Assembly (NCBI GenBank): GCA_019358985.1
Contig: JAHHIJ010000002.1
Span: 124,001 to 188,000, forward strand
DNA: 64,000 nt
Reading direction: 5' to 3'
DNA from: Tolypothrix brevis GSE-NOS-MK-07-07A
GTDB taxonomy: Bacteria; Cyanobacteriota; Cyanobacteriia; Cyanobacteriales; Nostocaceae
The notes under the pieces were generated by a model. It had not been told where the DNA came from. It saw only the letters and a program-made list of their open reading frames with translations, and searched no databases. Of this stretch, positions 61,257 through 64,000 are shown piece by piece. Position numbers and translations under genes: made by a program. Position 1 is the first letter of the stretch, and each line of letters begins with the position of its first letter.

Positions 61257-62042
61257 ATGTTCAGTCTTCATTTACCAGCTATTTGGCAAAAAATTAAAAA
61301 TTTGTCTGTGTATAAATCTCTCATGCCTACCTCGTTGATGTTGTTAGTTGTCACTTCTGGCTGTGTTCAAAAAGCACAAAACGAAGTACAGCTAGAAATC
61401 AAAAATCTAGAACCTACACAAAGTAATGGGGTATACACCGTAGTTGGAAACACAAATTTACCAGAGTCTAGTCGAATTACAGTAACGGCAATTCGCTATT
61501 TGCATTCACCAGAAGAACTTGGTGGAGGACCGTTGAATACTGAAGCAAATGTTAACCGCTCAATTTTGGATCGCAAAACTGTTGAAGTAAAGCAATCTAA
61601 ATGGCAAGCAGAACTGAATCTCTGGCAAGTCGCACCTAATGGAAATTTTCAGGAAGTCTGGCAAGCAAATCAAGGGTCAATGAAACTGACTCCAGATAGT
61701 GATGTCACGTTTATGGCTACTTTTGATCCTGAAACTCAGTGGCAAAGGTCACAGAAACCAAAGGTGAAAGAAAGAGATCCAGAACCTCGAAACATCGAAG
61801 GTAAGTTGCTTCGCTTTACTAACTCAGGTGAAAAATATGTGCAAACGAGTCAAATTTTATCTGTATCTTTGCCTGGGGGAAAAACAATACCACCTCGTCC
61901 GCAAGCGGAAAACGTTAATGGTGGCTGGGGAAATCGATATCAGATTCGACCAGAACCGCTAACTTCTGGAGCTACTGTACTTCCAGCAATCAAATTTAGA
62001 CAGACCAATGCTCCCCTATCACCTTCAGAGTTTCTACGTTGA
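61257..62042 (+). CDS. Putative lipoprotein divergent from the cellulose cluster
   Basis: The 261-residue protein has an N-terminal hydrophobic stretch ending in a lipobox-like VVTSGC (Cys near 36). The mature part includes an Ig-like or beta-rich segment (NEVQLEIKNLEPTQSNGVYT; VVGNTNLPESSRITVTAIRY; SDVTFMATFDPETQWQ) and a proline-rich C-terminus. I do not recognise a named family. The gene is transcribed divergently from the barrel gene across about 230 bp, so a shared promoter region is possible and a role in envelope or cellulose export is a guess from position. Confidence 0.65.
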   Translation: MFSLHLPAIWQKIKNLSVYKSLMPTSLMLLVVTSGCVQKAQNEVQLEIKNLEPTQSNGVYTVVGNTNLPESSRITVTAIRYLHSPEELGGGPLNTEANVNRSILDRKTVEVKQSKWQAELNLWQVAPNGNFQEVWQANQGSMKLTPDSDVTFMATFDPETQWQRSQKPKVKERDPEPRNIEGKLLRFTNSGEKYVQTSQILSVSLPGGKTIPPRPQAENVNGGWGNRYQIRPEPLTSGATVLPAIKFRQTNAPLSPSEFLR

Positions 62043-62064
62043 AAAATAGAGCTTAATTAACCAC

Positions 62065-62225
62065 ATTCCGCACCCTAAACTATTACACAAGGAATTTTGG
62101 ACGTTTAAAAATTTGGGAGCAATGCTAGAGCCGGACAATCCCCCTGCCATTTTGTCTAAAATACAGCCCTGAATAGGACATAAAGTCCGAAAAAAAACAG
62201 ATTGTGACAGTGGGAGGTGCGGAAT
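62065..62225. mobile_element. Element with perfect 10-bp terminal repeats, family C
   Basis: ATTCCGCACC at 62065-62074 and GGTGCGGAAT at 62216-62225 are exact inverses and bound 161 bp with no coding capacity. The same end occurs alone at 8069-8078. It sits between two genes that converge on it. Confidence 0.65.
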
Positions 62226-62291
62226 ATGGATAATTCTCAAAAAAAACATAATTATGAAGCAATTTGCTCCCAAGGTGGCTTGCTTCATTAT

Positions 62292-63158
62292 TTACAAAAA
62301 CTGTACCTCTTCAGTGTGTGGCGCATCATAAGAAACTCTAAATTTATCTGGCGTTTTTACCTCGCTATTTGTTTGTTGAGACATGATTCCCAGACTGCTC
62401 TGCATTTCCTGCATCTGCAACATCATTTCTCTAAGTTGTTTTTGCAACATCTCAAAATCTGATGCTGTTGGTGTGCTTTTATCTACAACAACAGGGGTAG
62501 GAATTTCTTGGGTGCTGTTTGTGTTTGTTTGAGCGTAACCCAGGAAAGTTTGAGCAGAAGCAAAGCCAGAAGCCGCAGTCACAGTTCTAGCGGTTGGAGT
62601 TGTTTGTCTAGTTGCAATTCTTCGCACAGTATTTACCGACTGTTCGTATGACGCTGGAGGTTTAGTTACAACAGGTTTAGTTACAACAGGTTGAGTTACA
62701 ACAGGTTGAGTTACAACAGGTTGAGTTACGGTTGCGCTCAAGCTTTTTGAATTTCCTGTTTGCTGAAAAGGCACTTCATCATCCAAAAAACTGGTGAGTC
62801 CAGAAACTTGCAATCGAGACTCAGACAATTTAAATTCTTGAAGTTGTGCTTCCTTTACTTCTAAGTGCTTTTCTAAGCCAGACAATTCTTGCTGGAATTC
62901 CTCTGACTTTCGAGTATGATACTGCCACCCACAGACTGCGATCACGAAAATACCAGTTCCAACACTCATTGCTGTTGCTAGTACTACGTACGGGGTAGCA
63001 ACATCTCGAAGTTTGCCATCAAAAATAGTTTCTTGTTCAAATTTGACAACTGTTTGCTTGTCGCCTAATGTCGCAAGGGGAAATGACATGGCTGAAAAAA
63101 CAGTGACAGCAGAGACTATCGACGGGAGGAAAAATTTTTGCAGTGCAGATAGAGTCAT
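62292..63158 (-). CDS. Membrane protein with coiled coil and VVT(Q/K)P repeats
   Basis: The 288-residue protein has a hydrophobic N-terminus (FFLPSIVSAVTVFSAMSFPL), a membrane helix near residues 55-75 (VVLATAMSVGTGIFVIAVCG), a coiled coil (EEFQQELSGLEKHLEVKEAQ), then a low-complexity region in which VVTQP/VVTKP occurs five times (15-bp units, about 62656-62730). A second coiled-coil stretch lies near the C-terminus (LQKQLREMMLQMQEMQSSLG). No family was recognised. The repeats suggest an extended, disordered linker. It is divergent from the GH5 gene and next to the cellulose cluster. Confidence 0.65.
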   Translation of the reverse strand: MTLSALQKFFLPSIVSAVTVFSAMSFPLATLGDKQTVVKFEQETIFDGKLRDVATPYVVLATAMSVGTGIFVIAVCGWQYHTRKSEEFQQELSGLEKHLEVKEAQLQEFKLSESRLQVSGLTSFLDDEVPFQQTGNSKSLSATVTQPVVTQPVVTQPVVTKPVVTKPPASYEQSVNTVRRIATRQTTPTARTVTAASGFASAQTFLGYAQTNTNSTQEIPTPVVVDKSTPTASDFEMLQKQLREMMLQMQEMQSSLGIMSQQTNSEVKTPDKFRVSYDAPHTEEVQFL

Positions 63159-63512
63159 ATTTAAAAGATGGGTCAGTTGTCAAAAAAAAGACAAACGGTA
63201 AAACGTAAGCAGACTAATTGCCCCTGATATAATTTAAATATTTAAGTAGATGCACTTAATTTTACCACCACAAGAAACTTCTATATCAGAAGTGCTAACT
63301 TAATTAGCACTTTTGATTGTTCACTAAAAGGTGTCAAAAATCAAGTCATCACCCTACAAAAATATTATTACTTGCTGTATCTATTTTTTGACTCAAGAAA
63401 GACTACTTAACTATATATAGATGTAATAATATGTATACTTATCTCACTTTATTGCCCTAAACTCTGTGTAAGTCTTGAATTAATCTAAGCTCAACGCTCA
63501 TAAAATAAGTTT
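63159..63512. other. Divergent promoter region
   Basis: AT-rich DNA between the coiled-coil protein gene and the GH5 gene. No small gene is supported. TTAATTAGCACTTT and an inverted AAGTGC..GCACTT lie near 63289-63313. Confidence 0.4.
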
Positions 63513-64000
63513 ATGAAAAATATGCGTTATGGCTGTGGGAATTTGCCCCAGGTATATTTTTACAAGCAAAATAAAAAGAGTAAGCGCTACACCCGTTTTC
63601 AGAAACGCGGTAAATTGAGATTTGACAAGCAATTACTTGTATTTTTAATAACTTTAATAATTTTCCTGGGGGGGATTTTGACAAAATTGCCCTTATCTAT
63701 CGCCGAAGGTATTGCGTCCTCGCATCTTTGGGTTGGTATCGCTGCTAAAACAATACAACTACCACTTTCAACTCGTGGTGCCAAAATCGTTGATGCTAAA
63801 GGTAAAAGGGTTTTGCTTAAAGGTGTCAATTGGTTTGGTATAGAAACAAACACACACGCACCTCATGGATTGTGGCGGCGAGATTATAAAGAAATGCTAG
63901 CGCAGATTAAACAGCTCGGTTACAACTTCATTCGCTTGCCTTATTCTGTGCAAGCATTGCGAAGTACTGATGTAAGTGGCATTGATTTTAGCATTGGCAG
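63513..64000 (+). CDS. GH5 cellulase, N-terminal part (cut by the window end)
   Basis: About 160 residues of a glycoside hydrolase family 5 enzyme are present; the rest lies beyond 64000. A basic N-terminus (NKKSKRYTRFQKRGKLRF) leads to a membrane or signal segment (LLVFLITLIIFLGGILTKLP), then the GH5 start: LSTRGAKIVDAKGKRVLLKG, VNWFGIETNTHAPHGLW and IKQLGYNFIRLPYSVQAL. The catalytic Glu residues are not yet reached. A cellulase beside a cellulose synthase cluster fits processing or remodelling of the polymer. ATG at 63522 is an alternative start. Confidence 0.85.
   Translation, partial: MKNMRYGCGNLPQVYFYKQNKKSKRYTRFQKRGKLRFDKQLLVFLITLIIFLGGILTKLPLSIAEGIASSHLWVGIAAKTIQLPLSTRGAKIVDAKGKRVLLKGVNWFGIETNTHAPHGLWRRDYKEMLAQIKQLGYNFIRLPYSVQALRSTDVSGIDFSIG

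Overview
The window is chromosomal DNA of a cyanobacterium, most likely a filamentous heterocyst-forming Nostocales (Nostoc/Calothrix/Tolypothrix-like). This is inferred from abundant GCGATCGC (HIP1) sites, blocks of short tandem repeats between genes, the fbp-tal-zwf-opcA cluster, psaK, a Mo-dependent-nitrogenase C-terminal-domain protein and an AcsF paralogue. No rRNA, tRNA or CRISPR array was recognised.

Layout. 0.6-6.2 kb: the oxidative pentose phosphate cluster fbp-tal-zwf-opcA, followed by cobB (cobyrinate a,c-diamide synthase). 8-14 kb: a small membrane protein, a cNMP-binding protein, a divergent AcsF-like diiron cyclase, a PIN toxin-antitoxin pair and a nucleotide-transporter/HEAT-repeat fusion. 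14-24 kb: a repeat-rich gap, then housekeeping genes mostly on the minus strand (infC, an S1-domain protein, a dienelactone hydrolase, clpX, clpP, tig) and a GntR regulator on plus. 24.9-29.1 kb: asd-dapA-rnj. 29-34 kb: accessory DNA with Uma2, an anion-permease fragment, a 21-bp minisatellite and a caspase-fold protein whose catalytic dyad is replaced. 34-40 kb: a metal-homeostasis neighbourhood (metal-binding lipoprotein, small exported CxCxxC protein, COG0523 GTPase behind a Fur/Zur-like operator, WD40 protein) with a HigBA-like pair that has a perfect palindrome at its start. 40-49 kb: sufE, psaK, dapB, small toxin-antitoxin loci, several decayed (one chimeric), and IS debris. 49.4-64 kb: a cellulose cluster on minus, in transcription order beta-barrel protein, TPR protein, GH8 cellulase, BcsB and BcsA, closed by a strong intrinsic terminator, plus a lipoprotein, a coiled-coil membrane protein and the start of a GH5 cellulase cut by the window end.

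How the genes work together. Zwf, OpcA, Tal and Fbp form the sugar-catabolic NADPH route. Asd, DapA and DapB are three steps of lysine/diaminopimelate synthesis; asd and dapA are adjacent, dapB is elsewhere. Tig, ClpP and ClpX handle nascent-chain folding and proteolysis. BcsA (c-di-GMP-responsive PilZ domain) and BcsB would make and translocate cellulose; GH8 and GH5 would trim it. The usual single BcsC exporter appears to be split into a TPR protein and a separate barrel protein whose genes overlap by 4 bp.

The most unusual points are the split exporter with its 46-residue repeat domain, related repeat elements in three bcs intergenic gaps together with an IS200/IS605-type relic, the pseudo-caspase, the minisatellite apparently grown from one arm of a dispersed palindrome, and at least four families of small elements with terminal inverted repeats. 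All family assignments come from reading the sequence; no search was run.
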